A program made the translations under genes and the position numbers. From NCBI RefSeq assembly GCF_002150785.1, contig NZ_MTAZ01000014.1:1-64000 (forward strand): a stretch of 64,000 bases of DNA. The letters are read 5' to 3'. Each line of letters opens with the position of its first letter. Positions within the stretch are counted from its first letter, which is position 1. A model generated the notes under the pieces. It was not told where the DNA came from and did no database searches. It worked only from the letters and a program-made list of their open reading frames with translations. Source of the DNA: Arenibacter amylolyticus. Lineage in GTDB: Bacteria > Bacteroidota > Bacteroidia > Flavobacteriales > Flavobacteriaceae. Below are positions 52,526 to 62,410 of this stretch, piece by piece.

Positions 52526-54389
52526 GTCTAATTCTCCTATTGGTTGGTGTACTTCCTCCGTCTATGGGAACCTATGGCTTTGTCTTAAATTAAGGATTTT
52601 CTACTTTAGCCTATGCCTAGCATGTTCTTCCATTAGCTATGGCCAGAATCAAATTATTGCCGATAGTCTTGAGTCCATCTATCTTTCTGGTAACTATGGC
52701 CCTCATGATCGCCTACAGATTTTAGCCGATTTGGCAAAATATCACCCTATCCCTGAAAAGTCCTTACTCTATAGTGAAGAACTCCTAAAAACAGCCTTAG
52801 AACTTGATAGCACGCGGTATATATTTACTGCTTATAAAGAAAAGGGAAATTCACTTAGACTAAAGGGAGATCTTAGTGAGGGATTGGCCAGTTACTTCAA
52901 GGGGGTAGAACTTGCAAAGAAGGAAAATTTAATCCAAGAACTGGGCTTGATGTATATCGCCATTGCCAATGTGTATTCCATTATGGGGAATCACAGCAAC
53001 ACCATTTTAAATTACAAGAATGCCATTGAAATAATGAAGGAACTGAAAGATTCCTTGAATTATGCCGTAGCCTTGGAAAATCTAGGAGATGAATACAACG
53101 TGAATATGGCTAAGCCAGATTCAGCCTTAATATTTTTTAAGGAATCTGGAGCTATTTTTAAAGCCTTGGATTACAAAACTGGCTTGGCATATAACTTAGG
53201 GAATATTGGATTGGCCTACGCCCAATTAGGAGAACCTATCATTGCGGAAAAGAAAATCTCCGAGGCCATTACCCTTTTGGAAACCCTGGGCGATTACTAT
53301 CCTATTTGTGTTTATCTCACCTATATGTCTGACATCTACATGGAACGAAACGATTGGGATGCTGCCTTGGGTTATGCCCTTAATAGCCTAAAACTTGCTG
53401 AACAATACGAGCTAAAAGATCAAATAAGTGCTGCCTATTTACAACTTTCAGATTTATACGACAAAAAAGGGATGCCTAGTGAGGCCTTTGATTATTACAA
53501 ACAACATATTGTTTACCGGGATAGTGTAAAGAACATAACAGCCGTTCAACAAATGGCCGATATGCGCACCAAATATGAGGTATCTCAAAAGCAAATAGAA
53601 GTAGACCTCTTAAACCAGCGTCAAAAAACCCAACAGGTAATTGTTATTGCAACGGCCATCGCCTTATTTTTAATTGGGCTTTTGGCTTTCGGACTCTATA
53701 GGCGTTATAGATATATAAGAAAAACAAAACAGATCATAGAGCGTGAGAGGGACCGATCGGAAAAGCTACTTCTCAATATACTCCCCGAAGAAACTGCCGC
53801 AGAATTAAAGCTAAATGGAAGTGTAGAAGCCAAAAAGTTTGAATCCGTTACTGTATTGTTCACAGATTTCGTAGGGTTTACCCATTATGCCGAAAATTTA
53901 CCTCCCGAAAAACTGGTAGAAAGTATAGATTTTTATTTTACCAGGTTCGATGAGATTATGGAAAAATATGGGTTGGAGAAGATAAAAACCGTAGGGGATG
54001 CCTATATGTGTGCAGGCGGACTCCCTTTTCCCTCCGAGGATCACGCCTGTAGAATGATACGGGCTGCTTTTGAAATTCGCGATTTTGTTATAAATGCCAA
54101 AAATGCCCAACAAGAATCGGAAGCTAGGTTTAATATCCGAATAGGGATTCATACGGGACCTGTTGTTGCAGGAATCGTAGGGACCAAAAAATTCTCTTAT
54201 GATATTTGGGGAGATACGGTAAATGTAGCCTCTAGAATGGAATCTATGTCCGTCCCGGGGAAAATCAATATTTCACAAAACACCTACGATTTTGTAAAAT
54301 CGGATTGTAAAAGTGACTATCGAGGGGAAATCCAGGTGAAAAATCACGGGAAGATCCGCATGTATTTTGTAGATGAATGTAATTTATAG
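52497..54389 (+). CDS. TPR-repeat membrane adenylate cyclase (class III)
   Basis: A 630-residue sensor cyclase. Order: a long polar N-region and signal-like segment (RIFYFSLCLACSSISYGQ), a TPR array from about 50 to 360 (exported), a transmembrane helix near 380-402 (VIVIATAIALFLIGLLAFGLY), a signalling helix, then a class III cyclase domain at about 445-625. Metal-binding Asp residues are in LFTDFVGF and KTVGDAYM; the Lys of that second motif and the Asp of YDIWGDTVNVASRM specify adenine, so the product is predicted to be cAMP. The architecture is common in Bacteroidota. It overlaps the upstream secreted-protein gene by 29 bases. The start is uncertain. Confidence 0.87.
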   Translation: MKLIRKLGCKSNSPIGWCTSSVYGNLWLCLKLRIFYFSLCLACSSISYGQNQIIADSLESIYLSGNYGPHDRLQILADLAKYHPIPEKSLLYSEELLKTALELDSTRYIFTAYKEKGNSLRLKGDLSEGLASYFKGVELAKKENLIQELGLMYIAIANVYSIMGNHSNTILNYKNAIEIMKELKDSLNYAVALENLGDEYNVNMAKPDSALIFFKESGAIFKALDYKTGLAYNLGNIGLAYAQLGEPIIAEKKISEAITLLETLGDYYPICVYLTYMSDIYMERNDWDAALGYALNSLKLAEQYELKDQISAAYLQLSDLYDKKGMPSEAFDYYKQHIVYRDSVKNITAVQQMADMRTKYEVSQKQIEVDLLNQRQKTQQVIVIATAIALFLIGLLAFGLYRRYRYIRKTKQIIERERDRSEKLLLNILPEETAAELKLNGSVEAKKFESVTVLFTDFVGFTHYAENLPPEKLVESIDFYFTRFDEIMEKYGLEKIKTVGDAYMCAGGLPFPSEDHACRMIRAAFEIRDFVINAKNAQQESEARFNIRIGIHTGPVVAGIVGTKKFSYDIWGDTVNVASRMESMSVPGKINISQNTYDFVKSDCKSDYRGEIQVKNHGKIRMYFVDECNL

Positions 54390-54430
54390 GAAGTAAGAAA
54401 GCTTCAAAGCAGTAGTCGTCAGCATCTACC

Positions 54431-55324
54431 TCACTCTACCAATCTATTAAGTAGCGCCTCAATTAAATCGCTATTGGTAGAGATGGTTGTGCTATACTTC
54501 TCCAGTCTTTTTCCAAAATCATCGGTCTCCACAACGGTTACATGGATGTCAAAATAACCGTAATCCCTTACCTTGTTATGGCGGTCTACAGACACTGGGA
54601 GCAAGGGGAACCAATTATTTTGATGTTTTGCTAGCATAGGACTGTTTTCATCGTATGGATTGCCTATCTCCATATTGGAGAAACGATATTCAAAACTGGC
54701 AATTTCTTTTTTATTGAATGATTGACCGGCATCTACCCAGGTAGAAACCAAACGTACAGTGAGCAATACATCCAAATTTTCATCGCCTTGGTTTAATTTG
54801 GCTTTCGCAAAATACACGGCAACCTCCGTTGGGTTTAAGGACATAAAAGTTTTTTCGGGATTTAAATCGAAGTGAAAAATAAAATTACTGGCAAGTTCAG
54901 ACGTGGTAGTATTTTCCTCTTTGTGGGAAATCCTTGCGTATCTTCTCAATTCAAAACCCCTGTATTTTGGAAGTAAAATATTCTCTCCACTCCCAGGGAT
55001 ATAAAAGTCATTCCCAGATCTACTTTCGGCATACGAAGCCGTATATTTTTGCGCTTCCTTATGGATCAATGTTTTTGTACCGCTAACTCCCCACTTAATA
55101 ACCTGGGGTATAAGTAAGCCAAAAATAGGAGTCATTAACCCTTGGTTTTCCTCTGTTACCAAGGAATCTTCTGCTTTCAGAAGTATCAGCTCCACTTCCT
55201 CTCCTTTAACCGCATAAGAATTCTTGTAAGCTCTACAGCCCACCAATAAAACAATAGAGAGGAAAAGGATACTCCCTTTTTTCACCAGTATTGAGAATGG
55301 TAGATATGAATAATATGGCTTCAT
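54431..55324 (-). CDS. Hypothetical lipoprotein
   Basis: A 297-residue predicted lipoprotein from ATG 55324: SILFLSIVLLVGC gives a lipobox with Cys about residue 34. An in-frame ATG at 55372 would add 16 residues. The mature part has no domain I recognise; it contains GLMTPIFGLLIPQVIKWG, an RYARISHKEE segment and regular strands such as SNFIFHFDLN and VAVYFAKAKL, suggesting a beta-rich envelope protein. It converges on the cyclase gene. Function unknown. Confidence 0.7.
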   Translation of the reverse strand: MKPYYSYLPFSILVKKGSILFLSIVLLVGCRAYKNSYAVKGEEVELILLKAEDSLVTEENQGLMTPIFGLLIPQVIKWGVSGTKTLIHKEAQKYTASYAESRSGNDFYIPGSGENILLPKYRGFELRRYARISHKEENTTTSELASNFIFHFDLNPEKTFMSLNPTEVAVYFAKAKLNQGDENLDVLLTVRLVSTWVDAGQSFNKKEIASFEYRFSNMEIGNPYDENSPMLAKHQNNWFPLLPVSVDRHNKVRDYGYFDIHVTVVETDDFGKRLEKYSTTISTNSDLIEALLNRLVE

Positions 55325-55716
55325 ACTAATTGGGTCTTTTAGAGGGGGAAGTGCAGCACTAGCGGGTTTCATTTTATAGAGACCCCTATAAATTTAATAA
55401 ATTATGACCCAAGACCATCATTATCCACTTCAAAGCTTTTAATTTATTTATTGAAAAAGGATATAAGCAGTTTACACTTTGCCCTAATCACTGGTATCGA
55501 TTAAATATAGCTGCTACCCTCTATTAATCGTTGGGTTATGCCTATATTTATTCTATCAGGAGACAAGGTTTCACTTTAGAATATTTGTCTATGGCAGGGA
55601 AAGATAAATGATAAATATGGGTAATGGACCTCATACAAACCATGTATTATGCACAGATCTCCGTTCGTTTCAGGTGACGATAGTGCAAAACTATATAAAT
55701 CTATTAGAAGCTATTT
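55325..55716. other. Divergent intergenic region, lipoprotein and cardiolipin synthase
   Basis: About 390 AT-rich bases without a supported ORF, repeat or consensus promoter. Confidence 0.4.
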
Positions 55717-57171
55717 ATGAATTGGATATTAATCGTGGAATTTGCCTACCTACTCTTAGTATTTTTGGTGGTCCTCCGCGTGCTGTATGACACCCGAAGT
55801 GGGGCAAAGGCACTTGCGTATATCCTATTCATTGGCCTCATTCCGATTGTGGGTATATTGTTCTATTTCTGGTTTGGGGTCAACTATCGGAAAAGAAAGC
55901 TCTATACCAAAAAAATAGTACAGAACGATAAATGGCGTGCAGGGATAAAAAATAGGATTTTCACCTATTCTTCCGGAATATTGAATTCTGGACTCATCCC
56001 AGATAAGCATCGGAACCTAGTAGAATTTATCCGCAAGTCTAGCTACAGCCCTTTAACCGGCAACAATACAGTGAAGCTTTTATTTAATGGAGAGGAGAAA
56101 TTTCCACAACTCCTTAAAGCTTTAGAGGCTGCCCAGTCTCACATTCACATAGAATATTATATTTATGAGAACGATGCAACAGGGAATGCCATAGCACAGG
56201 TATTGATTAAAAAAGCACAAGAGGGGGTGGAAGTCCGTTTCTTGTACGACGATTTTGGAAGTCATAACCTAGGGACCCAGTTTCTAAGAAGATTAACCGA
56301 TGCTGGTGTAGAGACAGCCCCCTTCTATAAAATAAAATGGTACGCCTTGGCCAGTCGCCTTAACTACCGCAACCACCGAAAAATCATAGTAATAGATGGT
56401 AAAACCTCCTTCATAGGGGGGATCAATATCAGTGATAAATACAGAAACGACACTAAAGAAGGTAAGGGATTGTATTGGCGAGATACTCATTTGATGATTC
56501 AAGGCAATGCTACACTATACTTACAATACGTATTTCTGTGTGATTGGAATTTTTGCAGTGAAAACAAGTTGGAATTTATGCACAAATATTTCCCACCCAT
56601 AGTAGAGGAGGGGGAGATTGCGCAAAAATTGGTGCAAATTGTGCCATCTGGGCCCGATTCTACCTTGCCCGTTATTTATTACTCCTTAATTCAGGCAATT
56701 GGGGCTGCAAAAGAGCAAATATTAATTACCAGTCCCTATTTCATTCCTGGAGAGAGTTTAATGGATGCACTTATTATAGCTGCAAAAAGTGGGGTAGTGG
56801 TAAAAATATTGGTCCCTGGTATTTCGGACTCCAAAATGGTGAATACAGCCGCTACGTCTTATTATACCGAGTTATTGCAACATGGGGTACGGATATACCA
56901 GTACAACAAAGGATTTGTCCATGCAAAAACTATGGTGATAGATGGGGAATTGGCAATTGTGGGTTGGGCAAATATGGATTATAGAAGCTTCGACCTTAAT
57001 TTTGAAGTGAACGCCATGCTTTACAGCGATCATTTTGCAACTAAAATGCAAGATGCTTTTATGGAAGATTTAAAACATTCCATGGAGATAAATGCCCTTA
57101 ACTGGTTGCAACGGCCAAAGTATGTCCATTTATGGGAGCGAATCGTACGCCTGCTTTCCCCATTTCTGTAA
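55717..57171 (+). CDS. cls: Cardiolipin synthase
   Basis: Phospholipase-D-type cardiolipin synthase of 484 residues, joining two phosphatidylglycerols. Two N-terminal membrane helices (ILIVEFAYLLLVFLVVLRVLY and LAYILFIGLIPIVGILFYFWFG) precede two HKD domains: NYRNHRKIIVIDGKTSFIGG and GFVHAKTMVIDGELAIVGWANMDYRS, each with the His-x-Lys and downstream Asp. Length and order are standard. It stands alone and keeps membrane lipid balance. Confidence 0.94.
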   Translation: MNWILIVEFAYLLLVFLVVLRVLYDTRSGAKALAYILFIGLIPIVGILFYFWFGVNYRKRKLYTKKIVQNDKWRAGIKNRIFTYSSGILNSGLIPDKHRNLVEFIRKSSYSPLTGNNTVKLLFNGEEKFPQLLKALEAAQSHIHIEYYIYENDATGNAIAQVLIKKAQEGVEVRFLYDDFGSHNLGTQFLRRLTDAGVETAPFYKIKWYALASRLNYRNHRKIIVIDGKTSFIGGINISDKYRNDTKEGKGLYWRDTHLMIQGNATLYLQYVFLCDWNFCSENKLEFMHKYFPPIVEEGEIAQKLVQIVPSGPDSTLPVIYYSLIQAIGAAKEQILITSPYFIPGESLMDALIIAAKSGVVVKILVPGISDSKMVNTAATSYYTELLQHGVRIYQYNKGFVHAKTMVIDGELAIVGWANMDYRSFDLNFEVNAMLYSDHFATKMQDAFMEDLKHSMEINALNWLQRPKYVHLWERIVRLLSPFL

Positions 57172-57416
57172 ATCACCTACATAACCATTTAATTGATTAA
57201 ATAGCTAGTAATTAGGTTGTTGCTAGCCTTTAAGGAAGTAGAGATTTAAACGTTTTTTAATTCAAGGAATAAAACAATGGATTTAATGGACCCAACATTT
57301 TGCTAATTCCTATATCTGTAGTAATTTAATGTATCCCGAAACACTTAATGGCTCAACTACCTAAACAGCTCCATTTTTTTTGGAGTTGTAATGGTTAACA
57401 ATTAAACAACTGATAA

Positions 57417-58430
57417 ATGAAGGCAATAGGATTTAAACAATCGTTACCCATATCCGATCCAAATAGTTTTATAGAGTTCGAAATAGAAAAGCCTAAGCCA
57501 AAAGGACACGATCTATTGGTGAAAATAGCTGCTATCTCTGTGAACCCGGTCGACTTTAAGATTAGGCAGAGTGCTGCCAAGAATACGGTCTTAGATACTC
57601 CCAAGATTATTGGCTGGGATGCTGTTGGTACGGTAGAAGAAGTCGGTGATAAGGTATCCAAGTTTAAGGTAGGGGACCAGGTGTATTATGCGGGGGACCT
57701 AACCAGAAGTGGAAGCAATGCTACTTATCAATTGGTAGATGAGAGAATTACTGGTTTTAAACCACAAAAGCTAAGCCTTGCAGAAGCTGCTGCAATCCCA
57801 TTAACCGGATTAACGGCATGGGAAACGCTATTTGACCGTATAAGGGTAGACCCAATAACCGATCAGGGGAAAACTGTATTGATAATAGGAGGTGCCGGTG
57901 GCGTAGGGTCTATTTGTATACAATTAGCCAGAAAGGTGGGAAATTTAACCGTAGTTGCTACCGCATCTAGGCCCGAGTCTGCACAGTGGTGTACAGCTCT
58001 AGGCGCTAATCATGTAGTAGATCACCGCTCGTTACAGGAAGAGTTGGACAAATTAGGGCATAGCCAAGTAGATTATATTTTAGATTTTGTTGATCTAAAA
58101 GCCTATTGGGAAGTGGCCGCAGAAATTATTAAGCCTCAGGGACATATAGTGTCCATTACCGGTAGTACTGAACCCTTGCATTTAAATCTGCTGAAAAATA
58201 AAAGTGTTACTTTCTCTTATGAGTTTATGTACACCCGCTCTATGTACCACACCGATGATATGGACAAGCAGCATCGGATTCTTAATAAAATTGGCCGACT
58301 ATTAGATGCTGGTAAATTAAAGCCCACCTTAAATACTACCCTAACAGGTTTTACTGTTGCTAATCTAAAAAAAGCACATCAACTACAGGAATCTGGTAAA
58401 AGTATCGGAAAAACTGTGATTCTATACTAA
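57417..58430 (+). CDS. Zinc-free quinone oxidoreductase-like MDR protein
   Basis: Medium-chain reductase of 337 residues in the quinone oxidoreductase/zinc-binding alcohol dehydrogenase-like family. Landmarks: IGWDAVGTVEEVGDKVSKFKVGDQVYYAG, AAIPLTGLTAWETLF, and nucleotide motif LIIGGAGGVGSICIQLARK. Zinc ligands are absent. It likely reduces quinones or enals with NADPH. A 9-bp hairpin with a T-only loop (57365-57373 with 57381-57389) lies 28 bases before the ATG and could be a cis-regulatory element. A terminator follows. Confidence 0.9.
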   Translation: MKAIGFKQSLPISDPNSFIEFEIEKPKPKGHDLLVKIAAISVNPVDFKIRQSAAKNTVLDTPKIIGWDAVGTVEEVGDKVSKFKVGDQVYYAGDLTRSGSNATYQLVDERITGFKPQKLSLAEAAAIPLTGLTAWETLFDRIRVDPITDQGKTVLIIGGAGGVGSICIQLARKVGNLTVVATASRPESAQWCTALGANHVVDHRSLQEELDKLGHSQVDYILDFVDLKAYWEVAAEIIKPQGHIVSITGSTEPLHLNLLKNKSVTFSYEFMYTRSMYHTDDMDKQHRILNKIGRLLDAGKLKPTLNTTLTGFTVANLKKAHQLQESGKSIGKTVILY

Positions 58431-58433
58431 TAT

Positions 58434-58466
58434 AAAGCCATCTTCTCTATTAAGGTAGATGGCTTT
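58434..58466 (+). terminator. Rho-independent terminator of quinone oxidoreductase gene
   Basis: A 10-bp stem (58434-58443 with 58457-58466), 13-base loop and T-run, directly after the stop codon. The next 275 bases to the hsp20 gene hold nothing recognised. Confidence 0.82.
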
Positions 58467-58743
58467 TTTAATCCTATCATTCAAAGAAGTTTAGCCTAGA
58501 AAGGTTAGGTATACGACAATATCTCAAATAGGCAAATTGTTTAGAGGAAGAAACTGTAAAGGCGTCAAAATGACAGTGTTACGAGGTTTTTATGCCTTAA
58601 TTACACCGGTGTTTTCTGCAATTAAGTCAGCTCAACTCTAAAGAAATATTAAAATCCGTATCCGTTTCCGTCCTATGCCAATTTGGTATTTATTTTGCTT
58701 GTAATAGTAATGAATTTATTGTTTAACTTAAATCTTAATTATT

Positions 58744-59226
58744 ATGAGCACTTTAGTTAATGTTCCTAAGAACGGAGGTTTGACAAGCAGAAATTCATCT
58801 AAAACTTCAAACCTTCCAGTCTGGTCTTCTTGGATCGACGAATTTTTTAACGGTGGGTTACCTTCAGTACTTTCCCAAAATTTCAATTCGGGTATAAGTC
58901 TTCCTATGGTAAACATCAAAGAAACTGCTGAAGCATATTTTGTTGAGATGGCCGTACCTGGTCTAAATAAATCCGATTTTAAAATAGACATCGATAATCA
59001 AGTACTTTCCATTTCCGCTGAACTAGAAGAGGAGAGTGAGGATAAACAAGAGAATTACACCCGTCGTGAATTTGGTTACTCCTCCTTTAAGCGAAGTTTT
59101 AACTTGCCCGAAACTGTAAACGAAGAACATATAGAGGCTAAGTATAACGAGGGAATCTTAAGCGTTCATCTCCCAAAAAAGGAAGAGGCAAAACAAAAAC
59201 CTGTAAGAACTATCAAAATCTCCTAA
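58744..59226 (+). CDS. Hsp20/alpha-crystallin small heat-shock protein
   Basis: A 160-residue small heat-shock protein. The alpha-crystallin domain spans about 55-150: PMVNIKETAEAYFVEMAVPGL, the ISAELEEESE strand, RREFGYSSFKRSFNLPETV and the EGILSVHLPKKEE strand. The C-terminal RTIKIS carries the I-x-I anchor used in oligomer assembly. It holds unfolding proteins for refolding. It has its own terminator; a small lipoprotein gene lies 182 bases downstream. Confidence 0.93.
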   Translation: MSTLVNVPKNGGLTSRNSSKTSNLPVWSSWIDEFFNGGLPSVLSQNFNSGISLPMVNIKETAEAYFVEMAVPGLNKSDFKIDIDNQVLSISAELEEESEDKQENYTRREFGYSSFKRSFNLPETVNEEHIEAKYNEGILSVHLPKKEEAKQKPVRTIKIS

Positions 59227-59239
59227 GAAGAGAGGATTC

Positions 59240-59262
59240 AAGGGAGCTACTGAAGCTCCCTT
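59240..59262 (+). terminator. Rho-independent terminator of hsp20 gene
   Basis: A 9-bp stem (59240-59248 with 59254-59262), 5-base loop, with outer AGAGG/CCTCT pairing and a T-rich tail, just after the stop. Confidence 0.8.
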
Positions 59263-59408
59263 TCCCTCTTTTATAAAATGTTTTACCCTAATCGGTACTA
59301 ATTTTAAAGGTGACAAGGAAGTAATTGGGGAGTTTAGTCCACCTGCTTCACTCGTTTAAAAGTATATCGAAAAGACCCCTTTGATACGTAATGCTAAAAT
59401 AATTTATT

Positions 59409-59933
59409 ATGAAAAAATTAATCGTACTAATAGTATTCGCATTGTTAACTACAGCTTGTAAAGGACAAGAGAAAAACAAAATTGCCGACCACAAAAAAGA
59501 ACAAATCGAAAAAATTACTGAACAACCAAAAGGAACTTGGAGGGTAGATAAGGAATTTGATGAACATGGAAACCTAATACGATACGATTCCATTTATTCT
59601 TGGTCGTCCATAGATAATTATGGAGGCTGGCCCCAAACCCATCCGGATAGTATATTACAGTCTTTCCGTTCCAAGTTCAATAGGAGCTTTAAAGAGTGGG
59701 AGGGATTTGGAAACCTATTTGTTGAAGATTCCCTCTTTACCAATCAATTCTTTAACGAAGGGTTCTTTGAAAGCGAATTTGGTAAAGATTTCATGGACTT
59801 GGATAGGGTTAGGGAGCGTATGGAGACTTTGCAGCGTCAATTCATGAAAAGATATGGGGCTCAATTAGATTCCATCCAAAATATTGAGTCTCAAACTGGG
59901 GATAAACATTCAAAGACATTTTTGGGCATCTGA
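59409..59933 (+). CDS. Hypothetical lipoprotein downstream of hsp20
   Basis: A 174-residue predicted lipoprotein (LIVLIVFALLTTACKGQ, lipidated Cys17). The mature part is charged and aromatic, with repeated Phe (EGFGNLFVEDSLFTNQFFNEGFFESEFGKDFMD) and a C-terminal helix with Arg/Asp (LDRVRERMETLQRQF). No domain recognised. Placement after hsp20 recurs in flavobacteria in my recollection, suggesting envelope stress, but this is inference. Confidence 0.7.
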   Translation: MKKLIVLIVFALLTTACKGQEKNKIADHKKEQIEKITEQPKGTWRVDKEFDEHGNLIRYDSIYSWSSIDNYGGWPQTHPDSILQSFRSKFNRSFKEWEGFGNLFVEDSLFTNQFFNEGFFESEFGKDFMDLDRVRERMETLQRQFMKRYGAQLDSIQNIESQTGDKHSKTFLGI

Positions 59934-60040
59934 TTAATTGCACCTATTCCTTAGGAAGATCAGGTGCACCCATCAATGTTAAGGGAAGGGATAAGGTTAA
60001 CATAGGTCATTCCTTAAATAAACAAGTTAGCTGACTTCAC

Positions 60041-61351
60041 TTATTCTACGTTTGGAAGTTTATAACTTTTATAGGCGCCTAAAATTCCGAACAAGGAAAG
60101 AACTAAAACCACTCCTTCTGTGGAAATTATAGATGCTAAAGCACTAATTCCCCCTGTTACCAAGAGAATAAGGCCTATAATGGTATTACTTACTGATACA
60201 TAGTCGGTACGTTTATTTCCTCCTGCCATGTCCACAATATAGGTCTTACGTCCCAGGCGTACTCCACTATGTGCTATTCCCAATAAAAAAAATGCCGTAG
60301 GATATAGCCAAGAGGCATTTCTTAGGAAGGGAACATAAGAGATTAGGAAGAACATTATTACTCCTAGCATGGAAGCAATTATGGCAGAAACCACCATTAC
60401 ATTCTTACTGGAAACATCGGCCATCCTTCCCCAGATAGGAGCACTTAATATGGAAGCTAGTCCATTTACCAAGATAAATAACCCCAATAAATAGCCTTCC
60501 TTTCCCAATATTTCTTGTGCAAGCAACACATAAAAGGGCGCGGTTAGCGCAGAACAAAGTAAAAGCGATCTTGCAATGATAAAGTTTCTGAAGTTTTTAT
60601 CGCTGCGTACAATATTCAATCTTTCCATAGCTTCTTTCCATCCGTTTTTCCCTCCTGAAGTTTCTCCGGGAAACTCCCTGATCATGGCATAGATTATTGC
60701 AGCAATCAACCACATACTAGCTGCGAAAAATAGGGTGTAGCTATAAAAGGTAATGTCTGCGCCATTTTCGGATTGATACATTAAATAGAGTCCGGCCAAC
60801 AATACCAAAATCCCAGAGGCGGAAGCGGTATATCCCTTTAGCTTCCCTCTTTTTTGTTTCGGAATGGTCTTTCCCAATACATCTTTGGAGGCAACAGAAC
60901 ACAGTCCCCTGGACAAACTGAAAAGGATTAGAAACAACATAATTATCCAACCGGCCTTGCTACCCGTAGTATAAAGTGTAACTAAACCAATAGCCGTTAC
61001 ACTAAGACATTGCAAAATACTACCCATCACATAGACCCACTTTCTTCTTTCTTTGGTTCTAATATAACTTGCAATCACAATCTGAGGAAGCATAGAACCC
61101 GATTCACGTACTGGTACAATAAAACTGATTAGATAAACCGGGGCATTCACATAGCTCATTACCCAAGTTAAGACCGTTTTGGGATTGCTTAGGGTATCAC
61201 CAAGTTTGGTAAAGGTATTGCTGAGCATTATTAAAAAATAATTTTTGGGCGTGTATTGACAAGCTTCCTCATTGATCTCTTTACAAGATCGTGCATCCTC
61301 CTCGTTATTCAAGTAATCATATAAATCTTCGGTCCAACGCATTTTGTTCAT
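60041..61351 (-). CDS. MFS transporter
   Basis: A 436-residue major-facilitator protein with about 11-12 hydrophobic segments after a 35-residue soluble, acidic N-terminal extension (NKMRWTEDLYDYLNNEEDARSCKEINEE) that is unusual for the fold. Conserved loops include IASYIRTKERRKWVYVMG and ILSAPIWGRMADVSSKNVM, the latter a variant of the MFS GxxxDR motif. Substrate unknown. It is divergent from the CIA30 gene and monocistronic. Confidence 0.85.
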   Translation of the reverse strand: MNKMRWTEDLYDYLNNEEDARSCKEINEEACQYTPKNYFLIMLSNTFTKLGDTLSNPKTVLTWVMSYVNAPVYLISFIVPVRESGSMLPQIVIASYIRTKERRKWVYVMGSILQCLSVTAIGLVTLYTTGSKAGWIIMLFLILFSLSRGLCSVASKDVLGKTIPKQKRGKLKGYTASASGILVLLAGLYLMYQSENGADITFYSYTLFFAASMWLIAAIIYAMIREFPGETSGGKNGWKEAMERLNIVRSDKNFRNFIIARSLLLCSALTAPFYVLLAQEILGKEGYLLGLFILVNGLASILSAPIWGRMADVSSKNVMVVSAIIASMLGVIMFFLISYVPFLRNASWLYPTAFFLLGIAHSGVRLGRKTYIVDMAGGNKRTDYVSVSNTIIGLILLVTGGISALASIISTEGVVLVLSLFGILGAYKSYKLPNVE

Positions 61352-61521
61352 TTGATAAGTAAAATGGTAAAGTAGCTATATTTTAAATTCGCCCTAAAAT
61401 TAATGCATTTGACCCTTACCCGTACGGTAGAAACTTTAAATGCACATATAGACGCATTATTCAAGTAAATATGTTATGATATCTTTCTAGTAATCAATAT
61501 ATTAAACTAATCAAAGTTCAG

Positions 61522-62061
61522 ATGAAAATTTTAATAGTTCTAATGGTTAGTATCATGTCTCAAGTAACCTCCATGCTTATCTTTGATTTTAAGAACACCA
61601 AGGATCTTTCAAATTGGGTTGTAGTAGATGATGGGGTTATGGGCGGATTGTCGCAGGGGTCAATAAAAATGAGTGCTGCGGGGAATGCAATTTTTACAGG
61701 TACGGTTCGCTTAGAAAATAATGGCGGATTCTCCTCTATGCGTTATGAGTTTACCTTAACGGAAGCTTCTAACTTTAAGGGGGTTAAACTTAGAATTAAG
61801 GGAGATGGAAAATCCTTTCAGTTCCGGATAAAGGAAAAAAGCTCCCAACGATATTCCTATATCCAAAACTTTATCACCTCTGGAGAATGGGAAACTATTA
61901 CTATCCCTTTCTCTGAATTTTATCCGGGTTTTAGGGGAAACCGATTAGACATTCCTAAATATTCCGGAAAGGAAATGCAAGCGATTTCAATTTTAATCGG
62001 TAATAAAATTGAGGAGTCCTTCTCACTGGAAATTGAGAAAATATTGCTGTATGCCCACTAG
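61522..62061 (+). CDS. CIA30 family protein
   Basis: A 179-residue protein of the CIA30 (complex I intermediate-associated protein 30) family, a galactose-binding-like jelly roll. Signatures: WVVVDDGVMGGLSQGS, FTGTVRLENNGGFSSMR, LRIKGDGKSFQFRIK and ISILIGNKIEESFSLEIEKI. An N-terminal hydrophobic stretch (ILIVLMVSIMSQVTSML) may be a signal peptide. Bacterial functions are unknown and need not involve complex I. Confidence 0.87.
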   Translation: MKILIVLMVSIMSQVTSMLIFDFKNTKDLSNWVVVDDGVMGGLSQGSIKMSAAGNAIFTGTVRLENNGGFSSMRYEFTLTEASNFKGVKLRIKGDGKSFQFRIKEKSSQRYSYIQNFITSGEWETITIPFSEFYPGFRGNRLDIPKYSGKEMQAISILIGNKIEESFSLEIEKILLYAH

Positions 62062-62410
62062 CTGTTCTAAAAAGAGATTTAAATATAAAGTATTACCATC
62101 GCAAGGGGAATCCATGAACTAGACGCGGTTGTGATGCCATAGAATTAGTTTATTACAGGATAGAGTAAAGACCTTCTACCAATTTTAGAGGACCTTTATT
62201 GTAGTTTATATCTTGATTAATCCATTCAAATAATTCATTTTTCGGTAGTTATAATAAACAAAACTTCACAAAATACTTCTGCTAAACTTCATCGTACCCA
62301 CCTTCAAATTCAGCGGTTTATGAATAGCGCCAGCAAATGAAGCGGTTGTAACCTATTTCTATTGGGAGAACCGTAGAATTATTGTAAATTCAGACAAATA
62401 TCTATCGCTT
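62062..62410. other. Intergenic region before transglutaminase-like gene
   Basis: About 350 bases with no supported ORF, repeat or strong hairpin and no consensus -7 box. Confidence 0.4.
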
